A DNA stretch of 64,000 bases from Lachnospiraceae bacterium (GTDB lineage Bacteria; Bacillota; Clostridia; Lachnospirales; Lachnospiraceae): positions 74,524 to 138,523 of the forward strand of contig JAAUZH010000012.1 in NCBI GenBank assembly GCA_014804675.1, written 5' to 3'. Below are positions 26,569 through 35,708 of the stretch, piece by piece; positions within the stretch are counted from its first letter, which is position 1, and each line of letters begins with the position of its first letter. The translations under genes were made by a program, and so were the position numbers. The notes under the pieces were generated by a model. The model was not told the origin of the DNA. It did no database searches and was given only the letters and a program-made list of their open reading frames with translations.

Positions 26569-28437
26569 ATGAATGAAGAAAATAAACAGAACGTTATGAA
26601 AAGACCTCCCAGAAGAGGGCCGGGGCGAGGACCGGGAGGCGGTATGATTCCGGGAGAAAAGGCAAAGAATTTCAAGGGGACCATTAAAAAACTCATTCAG
26701 TACATGAGTAAATATCACGGCGCCATCCTTATTGTCATGATATTTACAGTGGGCAGTACCGTGTTTAATGTAATCGGACCTAAGGTGCTCGGTAAGGCAA
26801 CTACAGAAGTATTTAACGGTCTTATTGATAAGATTAATGGAGGCAGTGGAATCAACTTTAAAAAAATAGGTTGGATATTAGTTACGCTTTTGGCTCTTTA
26901 TGCCATCAGCGCTTTGTGTGGATATGTACAGGGATATGTCATGTCGGGAATTTCCCAAAAGACGGCTTTTCGCATGAGAAAGGAAATATCGGAAAAAATT
27001 CATAGACTGCCTATGAATTATTATGATAAAAAAACATACGGAGAAATTCTTTCCAGAATCACTAATGATGTGGACACATTAGGTATGAGCTTAAACCAGA
27101 CCATTACCCAGTTGATCAGTAGTGTGGCCACCTTGCTAGGGGTGTTCATTATGATGTTGAGCATCAGCCCTCTTATGACAGTGATTGCCCTGCTGATTCT
27201 ACCCATATCCGGTGGAATGATTGGTTTTATTATCAAACATTCCCAGAAGTACTTTGTGAAGCAGCAGGAATACTTAGGTCATGTAAATGGTCAGGTAGAG
27301 GAAACCTTTGGCGGACATCAGGTAGTCAAACTGTTTGGTGCAGAGGAAAGCTTCGAAGAAGAATTTGGCAGGGTAAATGAAGAGCTTTACGATTCTGCAT
27401 GGAAGTCACAGTTCTTTTCCGGGCTTGCACAGCCTGTTATGAGTTTTGTAGGAAATCTCGGCTATGTAGCGGTAGCGGTTATAGGCGGCTACCTGAATAT
27501 TAAAAGGGTCATTGAAGTAGGAGATATCCAGTCCTTTATTCAATATGTAAAACAATTTACTCAGCCCATTACCCAGATTGCCCAGGTGTCTAATCAGCTC
27601 CAGTCCACAGCAGCGGCGGCAGAGCGTATTTTTGAATTCTTAGAAGAAGAGGAAGAAGAGCAGTTTGCAAAAAACCATGCGCCCATGCATGCTTCTGATT
27701 TAATAGGAGATGTAACCTTTGAGCATGTAAAATTCGGGTATAATCCCAATAAAATCATCATCAACGATTTCTCAGCTAAGGTAAAGCAAGGACAGAAGAT
27801 TGCCATTGTAGGACCTACCGGAGCAGGAAAGACTACTATGGTAAAACTGCTCATGCGTTTTTACGATGTGACAGATGGGGCTATTTTACTGGATGGACAT
27901 AATATAAAAGATTTCGACAGAACGGAATTAAGGGAAGCCTTTGGAATGGTCCTTCAGGATACCTGGCTGTTTAAAGGCTCCATTATGGAAAATATCCGTT
28001 ACGGCAGATTAGACGCTACAGACGAAGAGGTAATTGAAGCGGCAAAGGCGGCACATGCTCATCGGTTTATTCAGACCCTTCCGGGAGGTTATGACATGGA
28101 GTTAAATGAAGAAGCTTCTAATGTTTCCCAAGGGCAGAAGCAGCTCTTAACCATAGCAAGGGCAATTCTGGCAGATAACCGGGTGCTGATTTTAGATGAG
28201 GCCACCAGCAGCGTTGATACCAGAACAGAAGTCCGGATACAGAAAGCAATGGATAACTTGATGGAGGGAAGAACCAGCTTTATTATTGCCCATCGTTTAT
28301 CCACTATCCGAAATGCGGATTTGATTCTGGTTATGAAGGATGGGGATATTATCGAGCAGGGCAGCCATGAGGAATTGATGGAGCGTGGCGGGTTTTATTG
28401 TAATTTGTATAATTCGCAGTTTGAGGAGAGTGCGTAA
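26569..28437 (+). CDS. ABC exporter half-transporter with canonical ATPase site
   Basis: A 622-residue second subunit, translationally linked to the first (AAGGAGG at 26552-26558 lies in the end of the upstream gene). The N-terminus is a Gly/Pro/Arg-rich tail (RRGPGRGPGGG). Six membrane helices are followed by an ATPase domain with Walker A GPTGAGKTT, signature VSQGQKQLL, intact Walker B glutamate (LILDEATSSVD) and switch histidine (IAHRLST). It should supply the hydrolysing site to the degenerate partner, as in TM287/288- and LmrCD-type exporters. Confidence 0.93.
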   Translation: MNEENKQNVMKRPPRRGPGRGPGGGMIPGEKAKNFKGTIKKLIQYMSKYHGAILIVMIFTVGSTVFNVIGPKVLGKATTEVFNGLIDKINGGSGINFKKIGWILVTLLALYAISALCGYVQGYVMSGISQKTAFRMRKEISEKIHRLPMNYYDKKTYGEILSRITNDVDTLGMSLNQTITQLISSVATLLGVFIMMLSISPLMTVIALLILPISGGMIGFIIKHSQKYFVKQQEYLGHVNGQVEETFGGHQVVKLFGAEESFEEEFGRVNEELYDSAWKSQFFSGLAQPVMSFVGNLGYVAVAVIGGYLNIKRVIEVGDIQSFIQYVKQFTQPITQIAQVSNQLQSTAAAAERIFEFLEEEEEEQFAKNHAPMHASDLIGDVTFEHVKFGYNPNKIIINDFSAKVKQGQKIAIVGPTGAGKTTMVKLLMRFYDVTDGAILLDGHNIKDFDRTELREAFGMVLQDTWLFKGSIMENIRYGRLDATDEEVIEAAKAAHAHRFIQTLPGGYDMELNEEASNVSQGQKQLLTIARAILADNRVLILDEATSSVDTRTEVRIQKAMDNLMEGRTSFIIAHRLSTIRNADLILVMKDGDIIEQGSHEELMERGGFYCNLYNSQFEESA

Positions 28438-28536
28438 GAAGGGTTTTTGGCAGGGAGTTTGAGGTTGAAAATGAAGTGTAAAGATTCGGTATAAAAAGTA
28501 AAATTGATTTTTTGAAAGTATGTGATAGATGATAGC

Positions 28537-28571
28537 AAAAAGTCCCAAAATGAAAATTTTGGGGCTTTTTG
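28537..28571 (+). terminator. Terminator of the ABC exporter operon
   Basis: AAAAAG-CCCAAAA / TTTTGGG-CTTTTT with a short loop, T-rich on both strands. Confidence 0.8.
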
Positions 28572-28671
28572 TTTGTTTTAGTTGTATAATAGGGTTTGGT
28601 GTTGTATGATATAGGTAATTGAGAAGTGCTTAAGTTGTGTGGATAATAATTTATGACTATTTGAAATAGAA

Positions 28672-28813
28672 AAAATAAAAGAACTTCCTAACTCAAGCAT
28701 TTGTAAACAAACACCGTATAGGAAGCCCCTTTTCATGTTGCATTGCACCTTTGAGCAGAAGCGCCTATAAATAGGCACCGGGCTTTTCAGCGCATTATTG
28801 CTTATGTTGTTAT
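28672..28813 (-). ncRNA. Candidate structured small RNA
   Basis: On the minus strand a promoter (TTTACA - 17 bp - TATAAT) would start an RNA near 28813. It has a hairpin GTGCCTA/TAGGCGC (plus 28761-28778) enclosed by AAGCCC/GGGCTT, then a CTTCCTA/TAGGAAG hairpin (plus 28684-28690 with 28719-28725) followed by TTCTTTTATTTTTT, a good terminator. GGGCTT and CTTCCTA share bases, so the two helices exclude each other. A short frame (MKRGFLYGVCLQ...) with a weak RBS runs through the terminator, so I favour a non-coding RNA. No known family recognised. Confidence 0.5.
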
Positions 28814-28819
28814 GAGTGT

Positions 28820-28848
28820 ATTATACAGGAAGTGTAAAAGGTTGTAAA
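28820..28848 (-). promoter_or_regulatory. Minus-strand promoter of the candidate small RNA
   Basis: TTTACA (plus 28843-28848), 17-bp spacer, consensus TATAAT (plus 28820-28825). No protein gene lies downstream on this strand. Confidence 0.65.
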
Positions 28849-28963
28849 TATGGAATTTTGCTTTTTAATAATATGTGACGAGCTGGATTTTGGTTGTATG
28901 CTGTTGTAAAAAAGTATAGATAAAAAATAAGAATTTATAAGCGGAAAATGGAATGTAGGAAGG

Positions 28964-29362
28964 ATGGCAGGAATAGTGAAGGTAGTGGAGATAGCCTCGG
29001 CAATCATTAAGAAGGAAAATAGAGTATTTGCAACTCAGAGAGGATATAGAGAGTTTAAGGGTATGTGGGAATTTTCGGGAGGAAAGGTTGAACCGGGTGA
29101 AACACCAGAGGAAGCGGTTGTGAGAGAAGTTTGGGAAGAATTAGAGACGGAGGTTTTGGCTGAACAGTGTTTTGCAGAGACAGATTATGATTATCCAGAT
29201 TTTCATTTACATATGAAATGTTATTTGTGCACTATAAAGTCAGGGAATTTAAAACTTTTAGAGCATAGTGAGGCCAAGTGGTTAACGAGAGAGACTTTGG
29301 ATTCGGTGGAGTGGCTGCCAGCGGATGTTACAATTATTGAAATGTTGAAAAATATTATTTAA
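28964..29362 (+). CDS. NUDIX hydrolase (MutT-like)
   Basis: A 132-residue pyrophosphohydrolase with a full Nudix box GGKVEPGETPEEAVVREVWEELE. The order VVEIASAIIKKENRVFATQRGYREFKGMWEFSGGK is that of MutT/8-oxo-dGTPases (and CTP pyrophosphohydrolases), which remove oxidised nucleotides from the pool. The RBS (GTAGGAAGG) is close to the ATG. It stands alone and is the last ordinary gene before the AT-rich island. Confidence 0.9.
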   Translation: MAGIVKVVEIASAIIKKENRVFATQRGYREFKGMWEFSGGKVEPGETPEEAVVREVWEELETEVLAEQCFAETDYDYPDFHLHMKCYLCTIKSGNLKLLEHSEAKWLTRETLDSVEWLPADVTIIEMLKNII

Positions 29363-29946
29363 GAATAAATTGCTATAAAATCTGAAGGATGGAAGGTTAT
29401 GATGGAAAGATAAACAAAGAACTATATAAGGAAATTGCTGATGGTGTAAGAACGGCATCTGTAGATGGCAATTTTTAGTTTAATTTAGAATACAGACTAT
29501 AATTTCTTTATAACGACAGTAAAAATAAAAAGAAGGTATTATCTCCCTTGGGGGCAGGACTAAGACATTGCAGTGAATTTATAATAAGCGTTGTATTTAT
29601 TAGGGAAGGTGGAATTACCTTGCTTCTTCAAATTAGGTAGCTTTCACAGAAAAGGTGAGAAAAGAGCATTGCTGACTTTTGCCACAGTGGGAATGTGGTA
29701 TATTTTTGACAGGTGAAAGAAATCTGAGAAGCATTAGGGGTTTGTCAGCTTGATTTTAGACGTTGTATATGTGTTTTGTTCAGAGGAAACTGTGGACGGG
29801 AAAATTGGATGGGTATTTTATAGGATAAGACTAATTTGATACAGTAGAGGGTATTGCTTTTCCTCGTTTAAAATTCAGAGTATGGGAAATGAAAAAAGAG
29901 CAATTATTAATAAGGGAAAAAGTTATCCTCTGTCCCTTGGGTGAAA
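29363..29946. other. 584-bp non-coding stretch at the left edge of the island
   Basis: I see no credible gene here. One 29-codon frame (29389-29478) and several interrupted frames look like debris. No clear direct repeat or integrase is visible, so the boundary mechanism of the island is not shown. Confidence 0.5.
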
Positions 29947-31107
29947 TTACGTATTCTCTTTATCAGTAAATTTTTTATAATGTACCTGCATATAAGCTTT
30001 CATTCTATCTGACATAGGGAGATTGAAAGAGTTAGATAGATTTAGTGCCTCTCTTTGCTCTGCATCAATGGATGCTGATATACAAATATTGCCAGAATTT
30101 GGGTTGAATGAAATCTGATGACGGTCAAATAAAGCATCATGATTGGCACAGAGAAGTAGTCCGTTATTTGAATCAATGCGTTCTTCTCTGGAAGATTCGG
30201 ACCATTCTTTGATATGGCTGGCACGTAATACTGATGTGGTAGAAATATCACAAAGGTTACATTGATGGCGTTCTAATAGTAGAAGTTTGCGGAACGAGCC
30301 TTGTGATACTCGTGTTTTTACAATCCTTTCAATGTCTGTGCCTGCTCCAGAATTTTTATTTAATGTGTTCTGCAGTATTGTAGCAGCAATGTCATCGCAA
30401 ACTACATTTTTGGTAATGACTTCATATTGTATCTGGTGAGCCAATGCAGGATTATAAGCCGAATTGAGCACAGCAATGTTTACGTTCTGATTACCATGAG
30501 TGTTTGTAATGGAATATAAATTACCACATAATTCGTATGGAATGAGAAGTGCCGTGTAACGTAGGAAATCATATCTTAGCATGACAAGAGCATCGTCTTG
30601 AAACGCATATCTTTGAAGTTGCGTAAATGGCTCCTCCGAATCGGGAATGTTAATTTGTACCTGTTCGCCAGCATGTCCATATTTTTTGTAAGCAGAACTG
30701 TGAAGTGTTAAGTCCCAGTCGGTTAAGTAAGTTGGAACAGCAATCGAAGAACGTACAAAGTACGTATTCCCATTCGCATCAACTTGTCGTGTGGCAGTAT
30801 CATTTTTGCGAAGGAATCTTAAATTGTTATCATATAGATCAATATCAATACTCTGGGAGGAAGTTGTACTATTATTTAATTCTTCGAAGAAGAATAGCAT
30901 ACTCTGGCGTCCAGTAACATCAATATGTGTCTGGTTAACAGTAGAAACAGTATCTCCAGCATTTATTCTGCGTTTATCTTTAATAATGTTTTGATTAGAA
31001 AGCTTCTTGATAAATACTCCTTGAAATGCATCGGGATTAAGCTGTGATCCAGGTACATTTATAAAGTTTAAAAAACAGTTTAATTCATCAATAATTTGTC
31101 TATACAT
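29947..31107 (-). CDS. HNH endonuclease with restriction-type N-terminal domain
   Basis: A 386-residue nuclease. The C-terminal HNH (HNH_2-like) fold is clear: CNLCD, SHIKEW, NNGLLLCANHDALFDRH. The N-terminal 200 residues match the N-terminus of the McrB-like protein of the same island at two places: VNQTHIDVTGRQSMLF against TNQTHIAISGEQMNMF, and EQVQINIPDSEE...LVMLRYDFLRYTALLI against DQVQLSLTTIDD...LVLLKHKEKLFYDCIGI. A shared DNA-recognition module is the simplest reading. It is divergent from the methyltransferase operon with its own promoter; RBS AAAGGAAAA. Probably an accessory restriction nuclease of that system. Confidence 0.8.
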   Translation of the reverse strand: MYRQIIDELNCFLNFINVPGSQLNPDAFQGVFIKKLSNQNIIKDKRRINAGDTVSTVNQTHIDVTGRQSMLFFFEELNNSTTSSQSIDIDLYDNNLRFLRKNDTATRQVDANGNTYFVRSSIAVPTYLTDWDLTLHSSAYKKYGHAGEQVQINIPDSEEPFTQLQRYAFQDDALVMLRYDFLRYTALLIPYELCGNLYSITNTHGNQNVNIAVLNSAYNPALAHQIQYEVITKNVVCDDIAATILQNTLNKNSGAGTDIERIVKTRVSQGSFRKLLLLERHQCNLCDISTTSVLRASHIKEWSESSREERIDSNNGLLLCANHDALFDRHQISFNPNSGNICISASIDAEQREALNLSNSFNLPMSDRMKAYMQVHYKKFTDKENT

Positions 31108-31138
31108 TCAAAATTTTCCTTTCTTTGGATTTATTTCT

Positions 31139-31167
31139 ATTATACCAAGAGGGCGTTGATGTGTATA
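31139..31167 (-). promoter_or_regulatory. Promoter of the HNH nuclease gene
   Basis: Minus strand TATACA (plus 31162-31167), 17-bp spacer, TATAAT (plus 31139-31144). Confidence 0.6.
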
Positions 31168-31190
31168 CTGAAAGTTTTTTAAAGTTCTTA

Positions 31191-31219
31191 TTTACACCCT
31201 GATATAAACATTATATAAT
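31191..31219 (+). promoter_or_regulatory. Promoter of the LlaJI-like restriction operon
   Basis: TTTACA, 17-bp spacer, TATAAT. Between this and the divergent HNH promoter lie two direct AAAGTT copies about 10 bp apart (near 31172-31186), a possible site for the ribbon-helix-helix protein encoded first in the operon. Confidence 0.65.
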
Positions 31220-31245
31220 AGGTTTATAAAACGGAGGAAAATGCA

Positions 31246-31443
31246 ATGATAAATAAAAAGAAGAGTAATTGTGGAAGGCCGGCAGGTCGCAGAAAAACGG
31301 CGAAAATAGAAATTTCGATTGAACCAGCAGTTAAGGACGAATTTATGACATTATTGCACAGTGAGGGAAAAACAGCTTCTGTAGAAATAGGTTTATGGAT
31401 TAGAGAATATATAAAGAGTAGTAAGCTAAAGGAGGAAGAATAG
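31246..31443 (+). CDS. Ribbon-helix-helix (CopG-like) regulator
   Basis: A 65-residue basic protein: a GRPAGRRKTAKIEISIEP strand segment, then two helices (AVKDEFMTLLHSEGKTASVEIGLWIREYIKSS), the layout of a CopG/Arc-type dimeric DNA-binding protein. CGGAGGAAA is 6 bases before the ATG. Its stop directly abuts the first methyltransferase start. It is placed where controller genes sit in restriction-modification operons, so it probably sets the timing of methylase and nuclease expression; this is inference. Confidence 0.7.
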   Translation: MINKKKSNCGRPAGRRKTAKIEISIEPAVKDEFMTLLHSEGKTASVEIGLWIREYIKSSKLKEEE

Positions 31444-32379
31444 ATGAAAGTTGTATCATTCTTCAGTGGACTTGGCGGACTTGACAAGGGTTTTGTAGAT
31501 ACAGGTTATGATATAATATGGGCAAATGATTTTGATAAATTTGCAGTGCAGACATATAAGGCTAATTTTGGTGAACATATTGTATTGGGTGATATAAATG
31601 AAATATCTTTGGATGAAATACCGGATTGTGATGTGCTGATAGGTGGTTTTCCATGTCAGCCATTTAGTATGATGGGGGCGCAGAAAGGATTCGAAGATAC
31701 AAGAGGCACATTGTTTTTTAGAGTAGCAGAAATTATTGATGATAAAAATAAAAAAGGAAAAAAACCAAAAGCAATTATTTTAGAAAATGTGCGTTCTTTA
31801 AAAACTCATAATAATGGAAAGACATATAAAGAAATATACCGAATATTGCAGGATGTATTGGGGTATAAAGTGTTCTGTGACATATTAAATTCAGCAGATT
31901 ATGGAGTGCCACAGACCAGAAACAGAACATATATCGTATGCTTTGATAATGGTGCGGCTGAATATAAATTTCCAGAAAAACAGAAGCTTGATAAAACATT
32001 GCAGGATCTACTTGAGCAGGATGTGGATAATAAGTACTTTTTATCGGACAAGATATTACCTACAATATTATCCGATGGAACAGGCGGATATAAGGCAAAA
32101 TCAGAGATTGATTTAAAGATTGCAAGACCATTATGTGCAACCATGGCAAAAATGCATAGAGCATGTCAGGATAATTATGTAACACAAAAGGGAAAGGTAA
32201 GAAGACTTACACCGAGAGAGTGTGCAAGATTACAAGGCTTTGAAGACTCGTTTGTGATACCGGTGTCTGACTGTCAGGCATATAAGCAGTTTGGTAATGC
32301 AGTTACAGTAAATGTATCAAGATCTGTTGCCCAATCCGTGAAGGACACATTAAAAGAGCTTGGAGAGTGGGTAGATTAA
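31444..32379 (+). CDS. C5-cytosine DNA methyltransferase (M1 of LlaJI-like system)
   Basis: A 311-residue 5-methylcytosine methyltransferase. Motif I FFSGLGGLDKGF, motif IV GGFPCQPFSMMGAQKGFEDTRGTLFF (catalytic Cys in PCQ), motif VI ENVRSL, motif VIII QTRNRTYIVCF, motif IX LTPRECARLQGF and motif X YKQFGNAVTVNV are all visible. The target-recognition region between VIII and IX is short. It should protect one strand of an asymmetric site, the second enzyme protecting the other, as in LlaJI and BsuMI. The recognition sequence cannot be read from the protein. Confidence 0.95.
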   Translation: MKVVSFFSGLGGLDKGFVDTGYDIIWANDFDKFAVQTYKANFGEHIVLGDINEISLDEIPDCDVLIGGFPCQPFSMMGAQKGFEDTRGTLFFRVAEIIDDKNKKGKKPKAIILENVRSLKTHNNGKTYKEIYRILQDVLGYKVFCDILNSADYGVPQTRNRTYIVCFDNGAAEYKFPEKQKLDKTLQDLLEQDVDNKYFLSDKILPTILSDGTGGYKAKSEIDLKIARPLCATMAKMHRACQDNYVTQKGKVRRLTPRECARLQGFEDSFVIPVSDCQAYKQFGNAVTVNVSRSVAQSVKDTLKELGEWVD

Positions 32380-32380
32380 A

Positions 32381-33814
32381 ATGGAATACAAGAATGACAA
32401 GAATGAGTTTATAGCGTTTGTAGAAGCTGGATTAAGTTATGAAAAGTGCAAAACTATAGACAGGTGTTTGGAACGCATCACAAAAGATATGAGTGAAGAG
32501 TTTCTGAAAACAAGAGCGGAATTATATCGTGAAACGGTTGAAATGGATAAAGAATTGAAAGAAGCCTTCATGAAATTGTCAGTTATCTGCAATGATAAAG
32601 AACAAACTTGTGTGAAGTGTCCAATATGCAAGTATTGTAATACTTATATTGAGAATGCTAGAGAGAACGTCAATGATAGTTCGTTAAAAATGATTGATTT
32701 GTTTTGTGGAGCAGGTGGCTTATCATTAGGGTTTACGCAGGAAGGATTTATAACAAGTCTTGCAAATGATATTCAAGATTGCTGTGTGGATACATATGCA
32801 CACAATCATCCGGAAACACCAAGAGACCATATTGTGTTAGGCGATATCAAGGAGGTGGTTAAAAATCTGGATGAATTGCTTGCGGGGCGAAGTGTTGACA
32901 TTGTGGTTGGAGGACCACCTTGTCAAGGCTTTAGTATGGCTAACAGACAGCGATTAATAGATGACCCTAGGAATTATTTATATAAAAGTTATGTTGAGGT
33001 TGTAGAAAAAGTACGTCCTAAATTTTTTGTTATGGAAAACGTAAAGGGTATGTTGTCTGTTGCAAAACAGGTAAAAGAAGATTTTAGAAACATTGGTTAT
33101 TCGGTAGAGTGTCATGTTTTGAATGCGAAAGATTTTGGTGTTCCGCAGAACCGTGAAAGATTGATTTATATTGGAAATTGTATTGATGTTGATAATGAAC
33201 AGATTTTTAATGAGATTTTTGAATTAAGCCAAAGTATTCCAGAACATAACCTAGGAGATGCATTATATGCACTTAGAGAATTAGAAGCTTCCAGAATAAA
33301 GAATGCTACTGAGGCAGGTTCAGAGGAATGTGGTTATAAAATTGAAAAGAATACTATCACTGATACAAATGATTATATCACTTATATAAATCAGGGAAGA
33401 ACTGTGTCAGTAGTATCAAACCATAAGGCAAGATATAACAATGACAGGGATATTGAGATTTATAGGCGTATGGAACAGGGTGATCGTTCCGATGATCCAA
33501 AAATTGCTGATATTATGCCATATGCCAGAAGAAACGATATCTTTAAAGATAAGTACTTTAAGCTCGAGAATAATAAGGTTTGTAAAACGATAACTGCACA
33601 TATGAAGTTCGATTGTAATATGTATATACATCCTACACAGGCAAGAGGACTTACTCCTAGAGAAGCAGCCAGAGTGCAATCATATCCAGATGATTATTTC
33701 TTTAGGGGAGCATATACAAAAACATATATGCAGATAGGAAATTCGGTTCCGCCTCTTTTGGGAAGAGCAATAGCACAGGTGATTAAACGTTATATGAAAG
33801 GTGGTAATGCTTGA
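32381..33814 (+). CDS. C5-cytosine DNA methyltransferase (M2) with Cys-rich N-terminus
   Basis: A 477-residue second 5-methylcytosine methyltransferase, one base after M1. Motifs: I DLFCGAGGLSLGF, IV GGPPCQGFSMANRQRLIDDPRNYLY, VI ENVKGM, VIII VPQNRERLIYIG, IX LTPREAARVQSYPDDYFF, X QIGNSVPPLL. About 100 extra N-terminal residues hold C70 and CVKCPICKYC (C77, C80, C83, C86), spaced CxxCxxCxxC like a metal or iron-sulfur site. Its stop overlaps the start of the McrB-like gene. Confidence 0.95.
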   Translation: MEYKNDKNEFIAFVEAGLSYEKCKTIDRCLERITKDMSEEFLKTRAELYRETVEMDKELKEAFMKLSVICNDKEQTCVKCPICKYCNTYIENARENVNDSSLKMIDLFCGAGGLSLGFTQEGFITSLANDIQDCCVDTYAHNHPETPRDHIVLGDIKEVVKNLDELLAGRSVDIVVGGPPCQGFSMANRQRLIDDPRNYLYKSYVEVVEKVRPKFFVMENVKGMLSVAKQVKEDFRNIGYSVECHVLNAKDFGVPQNRERLIYIGNCIDVDNEQIFNEIFELSQSIPEHNLGDALYALRELEASRIKNATEAGSEECGYKIEKNTITDTNDYITYINQGRTVSVVSNHKARYNNDRDIEIYRRMEQGDRSDDPKIADIMPYARRNDIFKDKYFKLENNKVCKTITAHMKFDCNMYIHPTQARGLTPREAARVQSYPDDYFFRGAYTKTYMQIGNSVPPLLGRAIAQVIKRYMKGGNA

Positions 33815-35697
33815 TGGATTTTACAGAAGCAATAGAGATTATACAAAACATTATTCCAGAATATGCAGTGAATGAATATGATGGAATAATTGTTAAAAGA
33901 CTTGAGGCATCAAATACATTAGATGAAGGCAGAACAACAAATCAGACTCATATTGCAATATCAGGCGAGCAGATGAATATGTTCCCATATTTAATGGCCG
34001 ATGGGTATTTTAAGTGCAATTATGATGACAGAGACGAACAGTTGAAGAAATATTTTATCACACAGATTCCACTTTATATTTACAAAGACAATATTAATTA
34101 CTTGTCTGGTGGTGAAGAAAGTGGAATTGTTTTTGAGGGAAGTGGAAGTAGATGCGTCTGTGCCAGTATTGTAAGGAGTAGAAGGAAAGAACAGGCTGAT
34201 CAAGTTCAATTATCACTTACTACTATAGACGATCAAGCTTTTGTAACATTCAGAAAGCTGTTACATACAGGAGATTATTTGGTGTTATTGAAGCATAAGG
34301 AAAAATTATTTTATGATTGTATAGGTATAAAAGCTGTGGACGAAACAAAAGGGGAATATCATCTTTCTACGCTTAATAACAAGTTCTATAAGCTTCCTAC
34401 AAATACAAAGGTAGACATAAAAAAACTTATTGAAATTAAAGATTTTAAATTTGAAGACAAAGAGTATACGATTCAAGAACTGGGTTTTATTCTTAAAGAA
34501 ATGTACAGTAACGCTGAGGATAGAATGCAAGTTGCTTCTATACATATTTTTGGAATTAAATATGGCAAGAATATCATTGAAAAGGAATTTAGGGCACCAG
34601 ATATTATAAAAGCAGCAGAACTTAATGAATCGTACTCTACAGAATTGCAAAAAGCGTTAAATGTTTACAGGTGTCTGAACAAAAATGCATATGGCATTTC
34701 AATTTCTGATGGCTGCGAACAAAAGAAAGAAGAGATAACCTCTGGTGTGCGTAAAACTAAGGCCGAGAATATTCTGTTATATGGTGTTCCGGGAGCTGGA
34801 AAAAGTTATGAAATTAAGACAAAATATTGTGCTGATGAAAAGTATATGGAAAGAATAGTATTCCATCCAGATTATATGTATTCTGATTTTGTTGGTCAGA
34901 TTTTACCTAGAGTAAAAAAAGATGATGCTGGCAATGACAAATTGGAATATGTATTTACACCAGGACCATTCACGAAAATATTGAAGAAGGCAGAGAATGA
35001 CCCGGAGAATTATTATTATCTTGTTATTGAAGAGTTGAATCGTGGTAATGCACCGGCAATTTTTGGTGAGATATTCCAGCTTCTTGATAGAAAGGATGAG
35101 GATGAATTTCCGGCTGAAGAAGTTGGTGAAAGTGAATATGGTATTTCAAATTATGATGTTGCAAAGGAAGTATATGAAGATGAGGAACATCCAGTAAGGA
35201 TACCTTCTAATATGTTTATTCTGGCAACTATGAATACTGCAGATCAGAATGTATTTACCTTAGATACTGCGTTTCAGCGAAGATGGAATATGAAACAGAT
35301 AGAAAATAGGTTTAATAAGTCTGAGCACTCCAAAGATATAATCGCAGGAACTAAAGTAAACTGGGGTGCATTTGCTACTGTTATCAATGACATGGTGATT
35401 GAGATTAATGTTGATATGGCAAGTTCTGAGGATAAGCGGCTTGGAACATATTTTGCTAAGAAAAAAGAATTGGAAGCAAGCAGATTTCCAGAAAAAGTAC
35501 TTAAGTACTTATGGGATGATGCTTTCAAAATGGATAAGACTGCGATATTTAATGAGAATTGCAAATCACTGGAAGAGGTTGTTGCTACTTATGAAGCTGC
35601 AACCAGTGACAAGTTGGCAGCAGTGCTAAAATTAAGTGTATATGAAAAGATGCTTTCCAAAATGCAGCAAAATAGTACAGAAAATACTGAAAGCTAG
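33814..35697 (+). CDS. McrB-like AAA+ NTPase restriction subunit (R1)
   Basis: A 628-residue protein. The N-terminal 200 residues share a domain with the island HNH nuclease (TNQTHIAISGEQMNMF). The C-terminal half is an McrB-type AAA+ motor: Walker A GVPGAGKS (324-331), Walker B with catalytic acids E406/E407 in VIEELNRGN, the McrB signature MNTAD (474-477 for NTAD) and an arginine finger region FQRRWN. Such motors use GTP or ATP to translocate on DNA and drive the McrC-type nuclease. Start ATG 33814 overlaps the M2 stop by one base; a TTG three bases earlier is also possible. Confidence 0.92.
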   Translation: MDFTEAIEIIQNIIPEYAVNEYDGIIVKRLEASNTLDEGRTTNQTHIAISGEQMNMFPYLMADGYFKCNYDDRDEQLKKYFITQIPLYIYKDNINYLSGGEESGIVFEGSGSRCVCASIVRSRRKEQADQVQLSLTTIDDQAFVTFRKLLHTGDYLVLLKHKEKLFYDCIGIKAVDETKGEYHLSTLNNKFYKLPTNTKVDIKKLIEIKDFKFEDKEYTIQELGFILKEMYSNAEDRMQVASIHIFGIKYGKNIIEKEFRAPDIIKAAELNESYSTELQKALNVYRCLNKNAYGISISDGCEQKKEEITSGVRKTKAENILLYGVPGAGKSYEIKTKYCADEKYMERIVFHPDYMYSDFVGQILPRVKKDDAGNDKLEYVFTPGPFTKILKKAENDPENYYYLVIEELNRGNAPAIFGEIFQLLDRKDEDEFPAEEVGESEYGISNYDVAKEVYEDEEHPVRIPSNMFILATMNTADQNVFTLDTAFQRRWNMKQIENRFNKSEHSKDIIAGTKVNWGAFATVINDMVIEINVDMASSEDKRLGTYFAKKKELEASRFPEKVLKYLWDDAFKMDKTAIFNENCKSLEEVVATYEAATSDKLAAVLKLSVYEKMLSKMQQNSTENTES

Positions 35698-35708
35698 GTG
35701 GTGATTTT

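Noticed and set aside
28578..28778. 66-aa minus-strand protein (MPIYRRF...)
   Set aside because: It runs through a predicted terminator and has no strong RBS; the region is better read as a structured RNA.
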